Shown: positions 19,476 through 27,931 of the stretch, piece after piece
Layout: every line of letters begins with the position of its first letter
Position numbering within the stretch: position 1 is the stretch's first letter
Source: Nitrospirota bacterium
Lineage (GTDB): Bacteria > JACPQY01
Length of the DNA stretch: 64,000 nt
NCBI GenBank assembly: GCA_016180645.1
Contig: JACPAV010000024.1
Location: 62,001-126,000, forward strand
Reading direction: 5' to 3'
Notes under the pieces: model-generated
The model's input: only the letters and a program-made list of their open reading frames with translations
Told to the model about the DNA's origin: nothing
Databases searched by the model: none
Translations under genes and position numbers: made by a program

Positions 19476-19573
19476 GAGCCTATCCCAAAACGTATCGCGG
19501 ACCCCGCCGGAGCGGCAGAGCCTTTAGGCTCCGCGGAACCCGCTCCGCTTCCGCCGGGTTTTGGGACAGGCTC
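19476..19573. mobile_element. MITE-like element or complex bidirectional hairpin
   Basis: The 98-bp element has 16-bp terminal inverted repeats (GAGCCTATCCCAAAAC / GTTTTGGGACAGGCTC, 15 of 16 matching). Nested inside are GAGCCTTTAGGCTC and CCGCCGGAGCGG/CCGCTCC...CCGGCGG arms. No transposase is present and no clear target duplication is visible. It begins 33 bp after the giant gene's stop, so it may also act as a terminator. Confidence 0.5.
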
Positions 19574-19668
19574 TGAGATCGACTTTTGGCATTTTTCCGT
19601 GCTGTGTGAACATCGCTCAGAATCTCGCTCGGATGGGAAGGCATCTTCAGACACCGCTCAAGCGATTC

Positions 19669-19739
19669 GTAGGGGAGCATCTTCAGATGCTCCCTCTTGT
19701 CGGGAGGGTTGTCGGGAGGGTCTGAAGACCCTCCCCTAC
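19669..19739. repeat. REPIN of a second family, copy 1
   Basis: The element starts GTAG and ends CTAC. Hairpins are GGAGCATC-TTCA-GATGCTCC and GGGAGGGTC-TGAA-GACCCTCCC. A 12-bp segment (gtcgggagggtt) is partly duplicated in the spacer, making this copy longer than copy 2. It shares flanks with copy 2, so the whole unit was tandemly duplicated. Confidence 0.75.
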
Positions 19740-19813
19740 GCATAATGACCAAACATAAACCTTTCAAAAAATGGCAAAAGTCGAGCTGAGAGCCTCTGAC
19801 AGAATGCCGATTC

Positions 19814-19872
19814 GTAGGGGAGCATCTTCAGATGCTCTCTCTTGTCGGGAGGGTCTGAAGACCCTCCCCTAC
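19814..19872. repeat. REPIN of a second family, copy 2
   Basis: This 59-bp element has the same hairpins as 19669-19739. Both copies are preceded by cgattc and followed by a shared run of about 50 bp (catratgaccaa...ataaacctttca...aatggcaaaagtcgagctga), so the duplicated unit is larger than the REPIN. Confidence 0.75.
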
Positions 19873-20046
19873 GCATGATGACCAACATAAACCTTTCAGA
19901 AAATGGCAAAAGTCGAGCTGAGCCTCGGGAGACTGTTTCGTTGACCCACTCGCATGCCCGGCGTACCCTCCTGGGATACTGCTCGCCGCACTTCTCGCGG
20001 ACCGCAGACAGCAATGTCCGTGTCCGGGATGGAGCCTGGCGTTCGG

Positions 20047-20102
20047 CCGCCCTTTCCGCGAAGGGCAGGCATCCCTGCCTGCGCGCAATGTCGAAAGGGC
20101 GG
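20047..20102. repeat. Nested inverted repeat
   Basis: Outer 10-bp arms CCGCCCTTTC / GAAAGGGCGG enclose a GGCAGGC/GCCTGC hairpin. It is followed at once by TTGACATCCTGTCAA, another small palindrome. No adjacent gene is evident, so it is probably another palindromic dispersed repeat. Confidence 0.45.
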
Positions 20103-20117
20103 TTGACATCCTGTCAA

Positions 20118-20157
20118 GCCGGAGTGGCGGAATGGCAGACGCAAGGGGCTGAAAAGC
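20118..20157 (+). pseudogene. 5' fragment of tRNA-Leu
   Basis: Bases 20118-20146 match the first 29 nt of the intact tRNA-Leu at 21689 with one mismatch (acceptor strand and D arm, GTGGCGGAATGGCAGACGCA). The sequence then diverges: there is no paired anticodon stem and no matching 3' acceptor strand downstream. It marks the left side of a 1.57-kb segment whose right side is the intact tRNA, which suggests a relic of integration or tRNA-targeted duplication. Confidence 0.6.
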
Positions 20158-20603
20158 GATAGCGGACAGTGAGTCAGTAGTACCCCATGTCACTGCAACG
20201 GAAGACGATTCCTCGGAGTCGTAGGGGATTGCGCTTCACGGCGCTGCAAGTTGCGCCGATACACGTTCGGCGTAGTTCGGCGGGGGGGTTCCGTACGTGC
20301 CGGAAGCCTGCCGGAAGTGGATTTCTCGCTGCTCCGCGGAAGGGATGCGCCGTGAAATGGCCGATTGCTGGCCCGTGGCGCGGTTTCATTTACGCGGCCG
20401 AGGATCGATCATCCGCCAGGCCGGATCGCGCCCACGCGCCAGCCGCCGGGGAAGGCGCTACGGCTTGACAAGGCCCGCATGATCGGCGCACCATTCAAGG
20501 GCCACGGGGGAGGCCCACAAAAGCCCACATAGCCCTGGTCCCCACGCTCCCCCGTATCCTCGCTGGGGGCCGGGGCGCTTCTTTTCGGTTCTCCTCACCT
20601 TGA
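20158..20603. other. Non-coding stretch, no gene recognised
   Basis: No ORF here has a convincing start, SD or protein pattern. A CCGGAAGCCTGCCGGAAGTGGA-like string near 20300 recurs near 21625 just before the intact tRNA-Leu, adding to the duplicated-end picture of this segment. Confidence 0.4.
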
Positions 20604-20999
20604 CTGGACTCTTACAGACTCGGTGCAATTCCTCCCAATGGACAAGGATGTACCATCCCGCACGGGGGCGGGGAAGAAGATGCCGACACGCGAATCGGTT
20701 TGTTGCGCAGGGAACTTCAACTTCACCCCCGGTTTGAGTTCAGGTTCAACAAGTGCTCCAAGGCGATCCGAACGGAGTTTCTTCGAGGCGTGGCTCGGTA
20801 CGAGTTCTTCTACGATGCCATCGCCGTCAACAAGGAGCCTGGGCAACTATGGGGAGAAGGGTTTAGGCACAAGGAGTCATTCTACATGTACACCTGCAAC
20901 CTCGTTTTTCAGAATGCGAAGCCGCATCTGGCGGATGCCGTTGTGGTCATCGATGGAAGTGGAAGCCGTGACTTCCGGCTTCAACTTGAGCACTACTCA
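20604..20999 (+). pseudogene. DUF3800 family protein, truncated and frameshifted
   Basis: The frame encodes LHPRFEFRFNKCSK, RTEFLRGVARYEFFYDAIAVNK, then SFYMYTCNLVFQNAKPHL and ADAVVVIDGSGSRDFRLQLEHY, the central pattern of DUF3800 proteins (an RNase H-like fold common in mobile and defence loci). The N-terminal YFxDESG strand is missing: a stop lies just upstream and no start is suitable. After about 20999 the frame continues open but no longer resembles the family, so a frameshift or join is likely. The apparent 263-residue ORF (20700-21491) is therefore not an intact gene. Confidence 0.55.
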
Positions 21000-21269
21000 G
21001 GCGGGGGTCAATTCCGAGGGCATTATCCCCCGGCCGGCACAAAAACTTCAATGGCAGGATTGGGGATGCCGTTAGTGGGACGAAGCAGCGGTTCGCCCCC
21101 CGGACCCTTGATCTTCTCGGTGCGCAGAGAGGGATACGCAAGATCAACCGACACAAGCCTACAGGTTTTGACGAAGCGAACCTTGAGGCTTTTGTCCCAC
21201 GAATCAACCGTGTCCCAGGCAGACGGCGGCACGAGAATGTGTAGGCGAGACAAGAACGAATCGGATCGG

Positions 21270-21425
21270 CTAGAGGGAAGTTCGGCGCGTCTTGCGGAGC
21301 ATGGCCCACTCTTCCGGCGTGAAGGCTTCCTTCCACGTGCGGTAGTGAATCTCCGGGAGCTTGTCCAGCATCTTCTTGATAGCGAGGGATTCCTTGAAGG
21401 TGCGCCCGTAGTTGGGGACCTTCAC
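21270..21425 (-). CDS. Small hypothetical protein (51 aa)
   Basis: A GTG start at 21425 is preferred because a purine-rich GGGAGAGGAAG lies about 9 nt upstream. The product (VKVPNYGRTFKESLAIKKML..., ending KTRRTSL) is basic and helical, with no membrane segment or known motif. It faces the DUF3800 relic and may be part of the same degraded element. Its family is not recognised. Confidence 0.35.
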   Translation of the reverse strand: MKVPNYGRTFKESLAIKKMLDKLPEIHYRTWKEAFTPEEWAMLRKTRRTSL

Positions 21426-21688
21426 GGATTTTCTTCCTCTCCCGTTCTTCACGCTTTCAGTGTACTCCCGGCCCGGAAGCCGGTCAATTGAAAGGGGGAA
21501 AGTAATGCCAAGACCGAGACTCAACTTTGCAAAGGCGCTGGGCATGAAGCAGAATATGGCCCGTGCGCTCTCTGGGGAGAAGGCATCGGCTGAACCCGAA
21601 AAGGTGGGGTTTTCCGCGCCTACCGGAAGCCTACCGGAAGTGGAAAAGCTTGCTTCCGGGATGCCATCTAGCGCATTGATATTTCAAG

Positions 21689-21775
21689 GCCGGGGTGGCG
21701 GAATGGCAGACGCAAGGGACTTAAAATCCCTAGTCCCGTAATGGGGGCGTGCCGGTTCAAGTCCGGCCCCCGGCA
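21689..21775 (+). tRNA. tRNA-Leu (anticodon UAA)
   Basis: The 87-nt class II tRNA has acceptor arms GCCGGGG / CCCCGGC plus discriminator A. The D arm contains GGCGGAATGGCAGACGC, the anticodon loop is CTTAAAA in a GGGA/TCCC stem, the variable arm is long (TAGTCCCGTAATGGGGGCG), and the T arm is GCCGG-TTCAAGT-CCGGC. The 3' CCA is not encoded. A 5' fragment of the same tRNA lies 1.57 kb upstream. Confidence 0.95.
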
Positions 21776-21925
21776 TCATTGAAGTGGATTTCGAGCCGAA
21801 GCGCCTTGCGGGTACGCCATCTGTGCGATGTGATGCGAATGGCGGTTCTCATGACCATGTCGAAGGGGCACCCAAGGTGATGGGTTTTCTGCAAATCGTC
21901 AGATACTTTTTCTGACCGCCCGCGC

Positions 21926-22273
21926 CTATCCGGCGAGAGTGAACAATGCGGATATCTTGCTGCTCACCTCCGCCTGCCTGCCGGGAGACAGAGTGCCCAA
22001 CTCCCTCCGAATTAGGCTCGATGACACGGTCATGAGGCGATGCAGGCGTACCGTGGACGCGACTCGCAGCCCGGTCGACGGAAAATCGGGGTGATCGGCG
22101 GGAAGCACGAGGTCGGTTGCGACAGGATCGGGCGGGATCCGACTGGTAATGAAGGCGATGATGACGTGTCGCTGGACGCCGATCGGATCAGTCAGGCATA
22201 GCGCCGGTCTGACCTTTGTTCCAGAGAGATCATCGAATGGGAAAGGGACGAGGACGATCTTATGCCGCGTCAC
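21926..22273 (-). CDS. PemK/MazF-family endoribonuclease toxin
   Basis: The 115-residue protein opens KIVLVPFPFDDLSGTKVRPALCLTD, the beta-barrel start of PemK/MazF toxins (PF.d...g.KxRPalvl). It also has VIIAFITSRIP and the later DHPDFPSTGLRVASTVRL strand pair. Such toxins cleave mRNA. The start overlaps the upstream antitoxin gene by 14 nt, so translation is coupled, and autoregulation by the toxin-antitoxin complex is usual for the family. The length and motif order are intact, so the pair is probably functional. Confidence 0.85.
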   Translation of the reverse strand: MTRHKIVLVPFPFDDLSGTKVRPALCLTDPIGVQRHVIIAFITSRIPPDPVATDLVLPADHPDFPSTGLRVASTVRLHRLMTVSSSLIRRELGTLSPGRQAEVSSKISALFTLAG

Positions 22274-22502
22274 GGAACGGCTTCCCGTCGGCAGGATCGT
22301 AGATATCCTCGGCCGGATCCTTCAGGAAGTCGAAGGCTTCGTTCGCCGACGCACTCCGGAGCCATGCGGATTCTGGCAGATCGTCGTCCTTCTCTCGTAG
22401 GCCTTCGACGGTGACGTAGACGCGCGCCTGCTCCGCGAGCGGCAACGGCTTGGACAGCCTGAGCGTCCCGTTTTCGTACACGGCTTCCGTTTTCCGTTTC
22501 AT
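22260..22502 (-). CDS. Antitoxin of the AF2212/DUF104 type
   Basis: The 80-residue protein begins MKRKTEAVYENGTLRLSKPLPL, then RVYVTVEGL, the short beta-hairpin pattern of AF2212-like (DUF104) antitoxins. The acidic C-terminal tail (FLKDPAEDIYDPADGKPF) would wrap the toxin. It is the first gene of the two-gene TA operon; the PemK-like toxin start lies within its last codons. Pairing of this antitoxin type with PemK/MazF or PIN toxins is common. Confidence 0.75.
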   Translation of the reverse strand: MKRKTEAVYENGTLRLSKPLPLAEQARVYVTVEGLREKDDDLPESAWLRSASANEAFDFLKDPAEDIYDPADGKPFRDAA

Positions 22503-22693
22503 GAGAATAGGATACGACCACCGGTGTGGGAAAGCAATGACAGCAACGAAGCGTTCACTTAGACTGAAAGATACTTGCCTCTAGAGAAACGCTCCTCCAC
22601 AACCCATTTCGACACGACCGGTGGCTTTCCGGCATACACTCTAATGTCAAGATGCGGCCCTGATTCCGACCCGCTCGCCATTCCGGAGTTCTG

Positions 22694-24979
22694 ATGGTTC
22701 CTCGTGCTCTGTGGCTGCTACCAGAGAGAGACAAGTCGCCTTCCCAAATCATATACCGTGGCCAGACGGGCACCCCTCGTCGATGGGAAGAGCCCAATAT
22801 TCTTCGGGCGAGATATTTGGGGCCTAGTGATGCCAAGGAGCTCCGCTCGATCTTGGATATCGGCAGGGGCAGGGCCCCCGCGCTGTTCCTCTCGATTGAG
22901 GAGCGTTCCGACGGTGCAAGAACAGGTGTTCTCTACGGGTGGCTCTCCGAAGAGGCGCTTAGATGGCATACTGGGAGTCAGTGGAAGGAGTCTGTCGGTG
23001 CGATGAAGTATGTGTCGCAGGACAGGAACGGGCCTTGGCAGTGGGAAATTGATGAGCGATCAGGCCGACAGGGATTTGTAGCGTTCTCCGGGCGGAGGGG
23101 AATGTGTCGGGTGTTGAGGGTCGAGACGCATGCAGAGGGTTACCCGGTTTTCATCCTCGGCCCGCCTGGGTTGGAATCGGACCACTCCGAAGCAAGACAT
23201 TCTGGCGGGGAAGTGAGTAGGGATGGTGGGTTCGAGCCGGAGGAGCAATTGCAGGTCATGATTAGTTCAACGATTGGAGACTTGGAGAAGGACCGAGAGA
23301 TCGCTGAACAAGTTGTGAAGCAGCTTGGACACAAGGTGTTCAGAAGCGACAGGGAACATGCTCGACCCCAATCGTCGGTGCAGGTGTGTATCGAGAAGTC
23401 GCAGGGGTGCGACATTTACGTAGGGATACTCGGTGCCCAGTATGGTTCGTTCGTTCCGGATCGACAGGTCTCGTTCGTGGAAATGGAGTTTGATGAGGCC
23501 CAGGGCTCAGACCCGACGAAGGTACTGATCTTTGCTAGAAACATGCCGGCCGCTGATGATCGTCAGAAGGCGTTCAGGGACCGAGTGCTCCAAGGCCCGA
23601 AGGGGTATTTCGCAACCATGTACCAAGCACCAGAGCAACTTGAGCGGTCGATTCGTGGGGCGCTCGTTGATTGGATTGCCAAACGTGTTAGGGCGACGGC
23701 CCAGAAGGGGCGTCTGGGAGGAGGTGACGCGGTCCAGGGGGTGCCGCTTCCCGTGGTCGCCTCCGCAGGCTCACTTCCTGCGCTTGAGGTGAAACACGAG
23801 CTTGAGGGACATGGAGTTTCCCGGGGTCCGGAAGGCACAGCGTACAACCTCTACGTCAAGCTGGGGGTTCACAACCCTCACCTGGGCGTCACAGCGAGGA
23901 GCGCCTTGGTCCGCTATGGGTGCAAGTCGCATCACAGACTGGACATGGACGGCGGTGTCGACGGGAACGGCCAATTCCCCTTCCCGCGGGTCCCTGGGAC
24001 GTCGGACCAATTCGAGGATGATGGACGTCACCCCATTCGAGGTGGCCAGACGCGGTGGGTCATCCGCATTCCGGTGGAAGTTCGTGAACCGGCAATGGCG
24101 GTTGAGGATTTCGAAGTGGAATTTGATGTAACGGCGGAGGGGTTTGGGCGTGCAGAAGGTCGTCTGACCGTTCCCAGGGGTGAGATCTTGAAACTCATTG
24201 AGGAGAATTATGGGGGTCCAAAGAAAGAATCGCTGAGTGAGGAAAGGCCGTTCGTTTGGTATAGCTTTCTTGTTTGCCCTGCGGGGGAGTTCTCATTTGC
24301 AACGCTCGCGCGGCTTCATGATGCTATCAAGGTGGCCAAGTTTGCGTTCAGAGGAGGCGATTCTTCTTCCAGGCGGATCACATTTCCCCCAGGCCGGATC
24401 ACTGCGATCGGGGGTGGGAAATCGATCTCCTGGTCCCATTCGGTGACCGACACGGACGTTCAATCCAGGATGACGTTTGAGTGCGAGGCGACGCTGGATG
24501 GCTCGTTTCGTTTTGTTGTGCAGGAGGAGCCGATCGACCAGAGCCATGGGAGGAAGGATGTTATCCCGGTCCGAGTGGCCACGATTCTGTCCTATAGCCT
24601 GCTGGTGCTGGTCCTTGCAGATCGACTCTTTCCCCGATTGCGTACGGAGAAGTTGGAGCTGGATCTGACAGTGGAAACCGCCGGACCTTGCCCGTTGGAT
24701 ACGCTGCCTTTCGAAGCCATGGCCACATCGGCCATGTTGCACGTGGCAGATCGGCGCGATCTCAGGTCGAGGGTACGGATTCCCCGCAAGATGATACGTA
24801 GTAGGGACGCGTTGGAAAACGGTGAAGGAGTGGAATCGCTAAAGGATCTGCTGGATGGCATCACCAATGCGTTTCAATCAAGCACCGGACTCGCAAGTGT
24901 GAGTAGCGAGGACCTCCATCAAGAGGTGAAGCGCTTTCTGGATGGAGTGGTGCGAGGGGACGGTAGCCGTGGAGCGTAG
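22694..24979 (+). CDS. DUF4062-domain protein, candidate defence or stress sensor
   Basis: The 761-residue protein starts at ATG 22694 with GGAG 6 nt upstream. Residues about 1-165 form an unrecognised N-terminal domain. Residues about 185-320 match DUF4062: LQVMISSTIGDLEKDREIA, CDIYVGILGAQYG, SFVEMEFDEA. This is a TIR/flavodoxin-like domain usually fused to NTPase (STAND/NACHT) proteins in signalling and defence. Residues about 350-761 are a large uncharacterised region with beta-rich then alpha segments. No P-loop NTPase is visible, so this is not the usual fusion. It stands alone next to a TA pair and a tRNA-Leu-flanked relic, a context typical of defence islands. Function is inferred from domain and context only. 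Confidence 0.7.
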   Translation: MVPRALWLLPERDKSPSQIIYRGQTGTPRRWEEPNILRARYLGPSDAKELRSILDIGRGRAPALFLSIEERSDGARTGVLYGWLSEEALRWHTGSQWKESVGAMKYVSQDRNGPWQWEIDERSGRQGFVAFSGRRGMCRVLRVETHAEGYPVFILGPPGLESDHSEARHSGGEVSRDGGFEPEEQLQVMISSTIGDLEKDREIAEQVVKQLGHKVFRSDREHARPQSSVQVCIEKSQGCDIYVGILGAQYGSFVPDRQVSFVEMEFDEAQGSDPTKVLIFARNMPAADDRQKAFRDRVLQGPKGYFATMYQAPEQLERSIRGALVDWIAKRVRATAQKGRLGGGDAVQGVPLPVVASAGSLPALEVKHELEGHGVSRGPEGTAYNLYVKLGVHNPHLGVTARSALVRYGCKSHHRLDMDGGVDGNGQFPFPRVPGTSDQFEDDGRHPIRGGQTRWVIRIPVEVREPAMAVEDFEVEFDVTAEGFGRAEGRLTVPRGEILKLIEENYGGPKKESLSEERPFVWYSFLVCPAGEFSFATLARLHDAIKVAKFAFRGGDSSSRRITFPPGRITAIGGGKSISWSHSVTDTDVQSRMTFECEATLDGSFRFVVQEEPIDQSHGRKDVIPVRVATILSYSLLVLVLADRLFPRLRTEKLELDLTVETAGPCPLDTLPFEAMATSAMLHVADRRDLRSRVRIPRKMIRSRDALENGEGVESLKDLLDGITNAFQSSTGLASVSSEDLHQEVKRFLDGVVRGDGSRGA

Positions 24980-25188
24980 TTGGAGTATTGGCTGATGGGG
25001 TCAAGCTTAATCCTATCACCATTCGTAGAGGCTTGAGGGGGACTTGGCGCCAATTCTCGCGCATCCGCTTCTGAACTTCGTCGGGATACGTCGTAAATCT
25101 GCTGCCCTCGATGAGGCCTGGGGCGATGCAATTGAAGGGTCGCCCGCTTCCAAGTCCCGGGCCAAACTGGTAGGCTGATCCGGTCGAT

Positions 25189-25998
25189 ATGCGCGATATT
25201 CAGCGCAACGAGCTGGGGCGAACGGGGATCAAGGTCTTTCCGCTGGGACTCTCCGCCACCTACCGTCCGGGGAAGGATACGGTGTTCAAAGCCTTGGACG
25301 AGGGCGTCAACCTCTTTTTCTGTTTCGGCTTCGATTCCCACATGATCAAGGTCCTCCGCGGGCTGTCTCATGATCATCGTCATGACGTTGTGATCGCCAC
25401 GGGGGCGTACAATCTGCTCTGGGGCCATCCCAATCTCCGTCGAACGCTGGAGAAACGGCTCCGGCAGCTCCGGACGGATTACATCGATCTGTTCCTGTTT
25501 CTGGGCGTGACAAAGCCGAAACACCTCACGGATGATGTGCGCGAAGAGATGGCCCGCTTTCGTGAGGAAGGGAAGGTGCGCGCGATCGGCATCTCCACGC
25601 ACAACCGTCCCTTCGCAGGTCAGCTATGTGCGAACGGAGCCTTGGACGTCATCATGATGCGCTACAATGCAGCCCATCGCGGCGCGGAGGAGGACATTTT
25701 TCCCCACTTGGGCGTCCACGACCCGGGGGTGGTGGGCTACACGGCCACGCGGTGGAGGTATCTGATGCGCAGACCGACGGCCTGGCCATCGGAGGGACGC
25801 ATTCCGACGGCGGGGGAGTGCTATCGTTTCGTTCTGTCCAATCCCAATGTAGATGTGTGTCTCACGGCTCCTCGGAATCGCAAGGAATTGGGCGAGAACC
25901 TGGCCGCCGTGCGCCGCGGGCCATTGACGGACGATGATCTCGGGTTCATGCGGCAGTTCGGCGACGCCGTGCACCACACGAAGAAATGGTTCATGTGA
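25189..25998 (+). CDS. Aldo/keto reductase-fold protein lacking the catalytic tetrad
   Basis: The 269-residue protein follows the AKR pattern: NELGRTGIKVFPLGLS start, ALDEGVN, RRTLEKRLRQLRTDYIDLF, EEMARFREEGKVRAIGISTHN and a C-terminal NVDVCLTAPRN. Each of the four active-site positions is changed. The Asp/Tyr segment (usually FFDTAxxYG) reads LFFCFGFDSH, the Lys (usually ATK) reads ATG, and the His (usually DLYQIH) reads DLFLFL. It is therefore probably not a standard NADPH-dependent reductase and may be a binding or regulatory pseudoenzyme. The neighbours at 26115 and 26972 (methyltransferase, SDR) are on the same strand but separated by 116 bp. Confidence 0.8.
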   Translation: MRDIQRNELGRTGIKVFPLGLSATYRPGKDTVFKALDEGVNLFFCFGFDSHMIKVLRGLSHDHRHDVVIATGAYNLLWGHPNLRRTLEKRLRQLRTDYIDLFLFLGVTKPKHLTDDVREEMARFREEGKVRAIGISTHNRPFAGQLCANGALDVIMMRYNAAHRGAEEDIFPHLGVHDPGVVGYTATRWRYLMRRPTAWPSEGRIPTAGECYRFVLSNPNVDVCLTAPRNRKELGENLAAVRRGPLTDDDLGFMRQFGDAVHHTKKWFM

Positions 25999-26114
25999 GC
26001 GGCTCTCGCGCCAACTCCTGAATCTTCACCGAACAGATCCCCTCTGGCGTGGTTTGACATAAGGACCGGGCGGGTCTACGACTCTCAGGAACCGCATTTC
26101 AAGGGAGGTGTCTC

Positions 26115-26975
26115 ATGGCGAACATGAATCCGCAGGAAATGATCGCGGCGCAGAGGGAAGAGTGGACCCGCGTGGCTCCGGCGTGGGAGAAGTGGGATGA
26201 GGTGTTCGATCGGAACACGTCGTTCGTCAACTACAGACTACTGGCGGAGGCCCGCCTTCGACCGGGCTACCGCGTCCTGGATCTTGGCTCCGGCACGGGC
26301 TACCCGGCGCTCTTGGCGGCCGAAGCGGTGGGCCCGACGGGATCCGTGATCGGCCTCGATCTCTCAGAAGCCATGCTGAACGTTGCCCGCCGTAAGGCGA
26401 ACGCCAAAGGCCTTGCCAATGTTGAGTTCAGAACGGCCGATGTGTGTGCGCTTGATTTCGATGACGGATCCATCGATGCCGTGACGAGCCGTTTTTGCCT
26501 GATGTTCCTTCCGGATGTTTCCAAGGCCGCAAGGGATATCGCGTGCGTGCTGCGACCGGGCGGATATGTAGCGGCCGCCGTCTGGTCGGCGCCCGAAAAG
26601 AATCCGATGACCTCCACGCCGATGGGTGTGCTCAGGAAAATGATGACGCTGCCCCCGCCCGATCCGAACCAACCGGGTATTTTCAGGCTGGCGAAACCGG
26701 GCGATCTCCGAGGGATCATGGAATCGGCCGGTTTGGAAGTGGTGTCGGAAGATGAGACCGAGGGGGAATCGTTGTTTGATTCGGTGGACGAATACTTTCA
26801 GGCCCTCATGGAGATTGCGGCGCCCCTCCAGACGCTGTTCGCGAAGCTCACCGCGGAGCAGCGGGGAACGGCGGAATCGGAGATCAAGCAGTTGATTTCG
26901 AAGTACCGAAGGAATGGCAACGTGGCGCTACCGACGGCCGTGCGAGTCGTCGCCGCTCGAAAGCGGCTGGTGTGA
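26115..26975 (+). CDS. Class I SAM-dependent methyltransferase (UbiE-like)
   Basis: The start at ATG 26115 has GGGAGGTG 4 nt upstream. The 286-residue protein has motif I VLDLGSGTGYPAL (about residue 54), GLDLSEAMLNVARRKA, the acidic loop ADVCALDF and the post-motif LRPGGYVAAAVW, in the order of UbiE/Coq5-type small-molecule methyltransferases. The substrate is not apparent. The stop overlaps a GTG start of the SDR downstream, so the two are probably one operon and may modify the same compound. Confidence 0.85.
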   Translation: MANMNPQEMIAAQREEWTRVAPAWEKWDEVFDRNTSFVNYRLLAEARLRPGYRVLDLGSGTGYPALLAAEAVGPTGSVIGLDLSEAMLNVARRKANAKGLANVEFRTADVCALDFDDGSIDAVTSRFCLMFLPDVSKAARDIACVLRPGGYVAAAVWSAPEKNPMTSTPMGVLRKMMTLPPPDPNQPGIFRLAKPGDLRGIMESAGLEVVSEDETEGESLFDSVDEYFQALMEIAAPLQTLFAKLTAEQRGTAESEIKQLISKYRRNGNVALPTAVRVVAARKRLV

Positions 26976-27844
26976 TCGACGCCCGTGGCCGGGTGGAACC
27001 CACGATGACGGGGAAGACCTGCATAGTGACTGGCGCCAATTCGGGGGTGGGGTACTTCACCGCCCTGGGGCTGGCGAAGACAGGCGCACGGGTGGTGATG
27101 GTCTGTCGAAGCCGCGAGAGGGGCGGAGAGGCTCTGGATACGATCCGCAAGGAGACGGGGAGCAAGTCCGTTGAGCTGATGATCGCCGACTTTTCGTCCC
27201 AAACCTCCATTCGGACATTTGCCGGGGAGTTTGTGAAACGTCATCCGCGGCTTGACGTGCTGATCAATAATGCCGGAATCATCGCGGGTCCTCGGGTGGT
27301 GACCCCGGAAGGGTTGGAGTACACCTTCGCGCTGAATCACATCGGATACTTTTTGACGACAGCACTGTTATTGCCCCACCTGAAGAAAAGCGCGCCGGCG
27401 CGGATTATCAATGTGGCGTCGGAGGGCCACCGGATGGGGCGGATTCGTTTCGACGATCTCCAGATGGAGCGGGGATACACGGCTATGAAGGCGTATAACC
27501 AATCGAAGCTGGCGAACGTCCTTTTCACTTACGAATTGGCGCGGCGGCTGGAGGGAACCGGTATCAGCGCCAACTGCCTGCACCCCGGCGCGGTGGGTTC
27601 CAATTTCGGCGGCACTTCCGTGTGGTGGATGCGGGTCGGGATGAAACTCGGGAAGCCGTTTCTGTTGACGCCTGAGAAGGCGGCGCGCGGGCCCGTCTAC
27701 CTGGCGACTTCCTCGGAGGTGGCGAACGTGACCGGTAAATATTTCTGGAACAAACGCGTCATGCCATCGTCGGGGCGATCCCATAATAATGAAGATGCAG
27801 GAAAGTTGTGGGAGGTGAGTGAGAGGTTGGTGGGGGTGAGATAA
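26972..27844 (+). CDS. Short-chain dehydrogenase/reductase, retinol dehydrogenase-like
   Basis: The protein shows the full classical SDR set: TGANSGVG nucleotide-binding motif, LINNAGI, the catalytic Ser in NVASEGHR, YNQSK (YxxxK) and HPGAVGSNFGG. Length and order match the retinol dehydrogenase/WW-oxidoreductase-like subgroup that uses NAD(P)H on hydrophobic alcohols or ketones. The GTG at 26972 overlaps the preceding TGA. ATG 27005, with GGGTGG 8 nt upstream, would start at MTGKTCIVTG and is an equally likely start. It is probably co-transcribed with the methyltransferase. Confidence 0.87.
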   Translation: MIDARGRVEPTMTGKTCIVTGANSGVGYFTALGLAKTGARVVMVCRSRERGGEALDTIRKETGSKSVELMIADFSSQTSIRTFAGEFVKRHPRLDVLINNAGIIAGPRVVTPEGLEYTFALNHIGYFLTTALLLPHLKKSAPARIINVASEGHRMGRIRFDDLQMERGYTAMKAYNQSKLANVLFTYELARRLEGTGISANCLHPGAVGSNFGGTSVWWMRVGMKLGKPFLLTPEKAARGPVYLATSSEVANVTGKYFWNKRVMPSSGRSHNNEDAGKLWEVSERLVGVR

Positions 27845-27860
27845 GAGACTTCCTTCGATG

Positions 27861-27929
27861 GACGCGGGCTGAAGCCCGCAGCCACCAAGATGCAGATCAG
27901 GGGTAGGCGCAGGCTTTAGCCCGCGGACC
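27861..27929. repeat. Two partial REP units, tail to tail
   Basis: GGACGCGGGCTGAAGCCCGC followed by agccacc is one hairpin ending with the complement of GTGG. GTAGGCGCAGGCTTTAGCCC at 27903 is another starting with GTAG. Both resemble the right half of the REPINs at 5204, 35311, 46436 and 63825, but face outward, so this is a rearranged remnant between the SDR gene and the 5S rRNA. Confidence 0.6.
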
Positions 27930-27931
27930 TT

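Noticed and set aside
20118-20165. tRNA-Leu interrupted by a group I intron
   Set aside because: No group I core elements or matching 3' half are found downstream; the intact tRNA at 21689 has its own 5' half.
20700-21491. Intact 263-residue protein
   Set aside because: The DUF3800 pattern ends near 20999 and the N-terminal strand is absent, so this is a relic joined to an open but unrelated frame.
21505-21741. 78-residue plus-strand ORF with an SD-like AAGGGGG
   Set aside because: It runs into the tRNA-Leu, and its last third is the translated tRNA; the protein pattern is low-complexity and unfamiliar.
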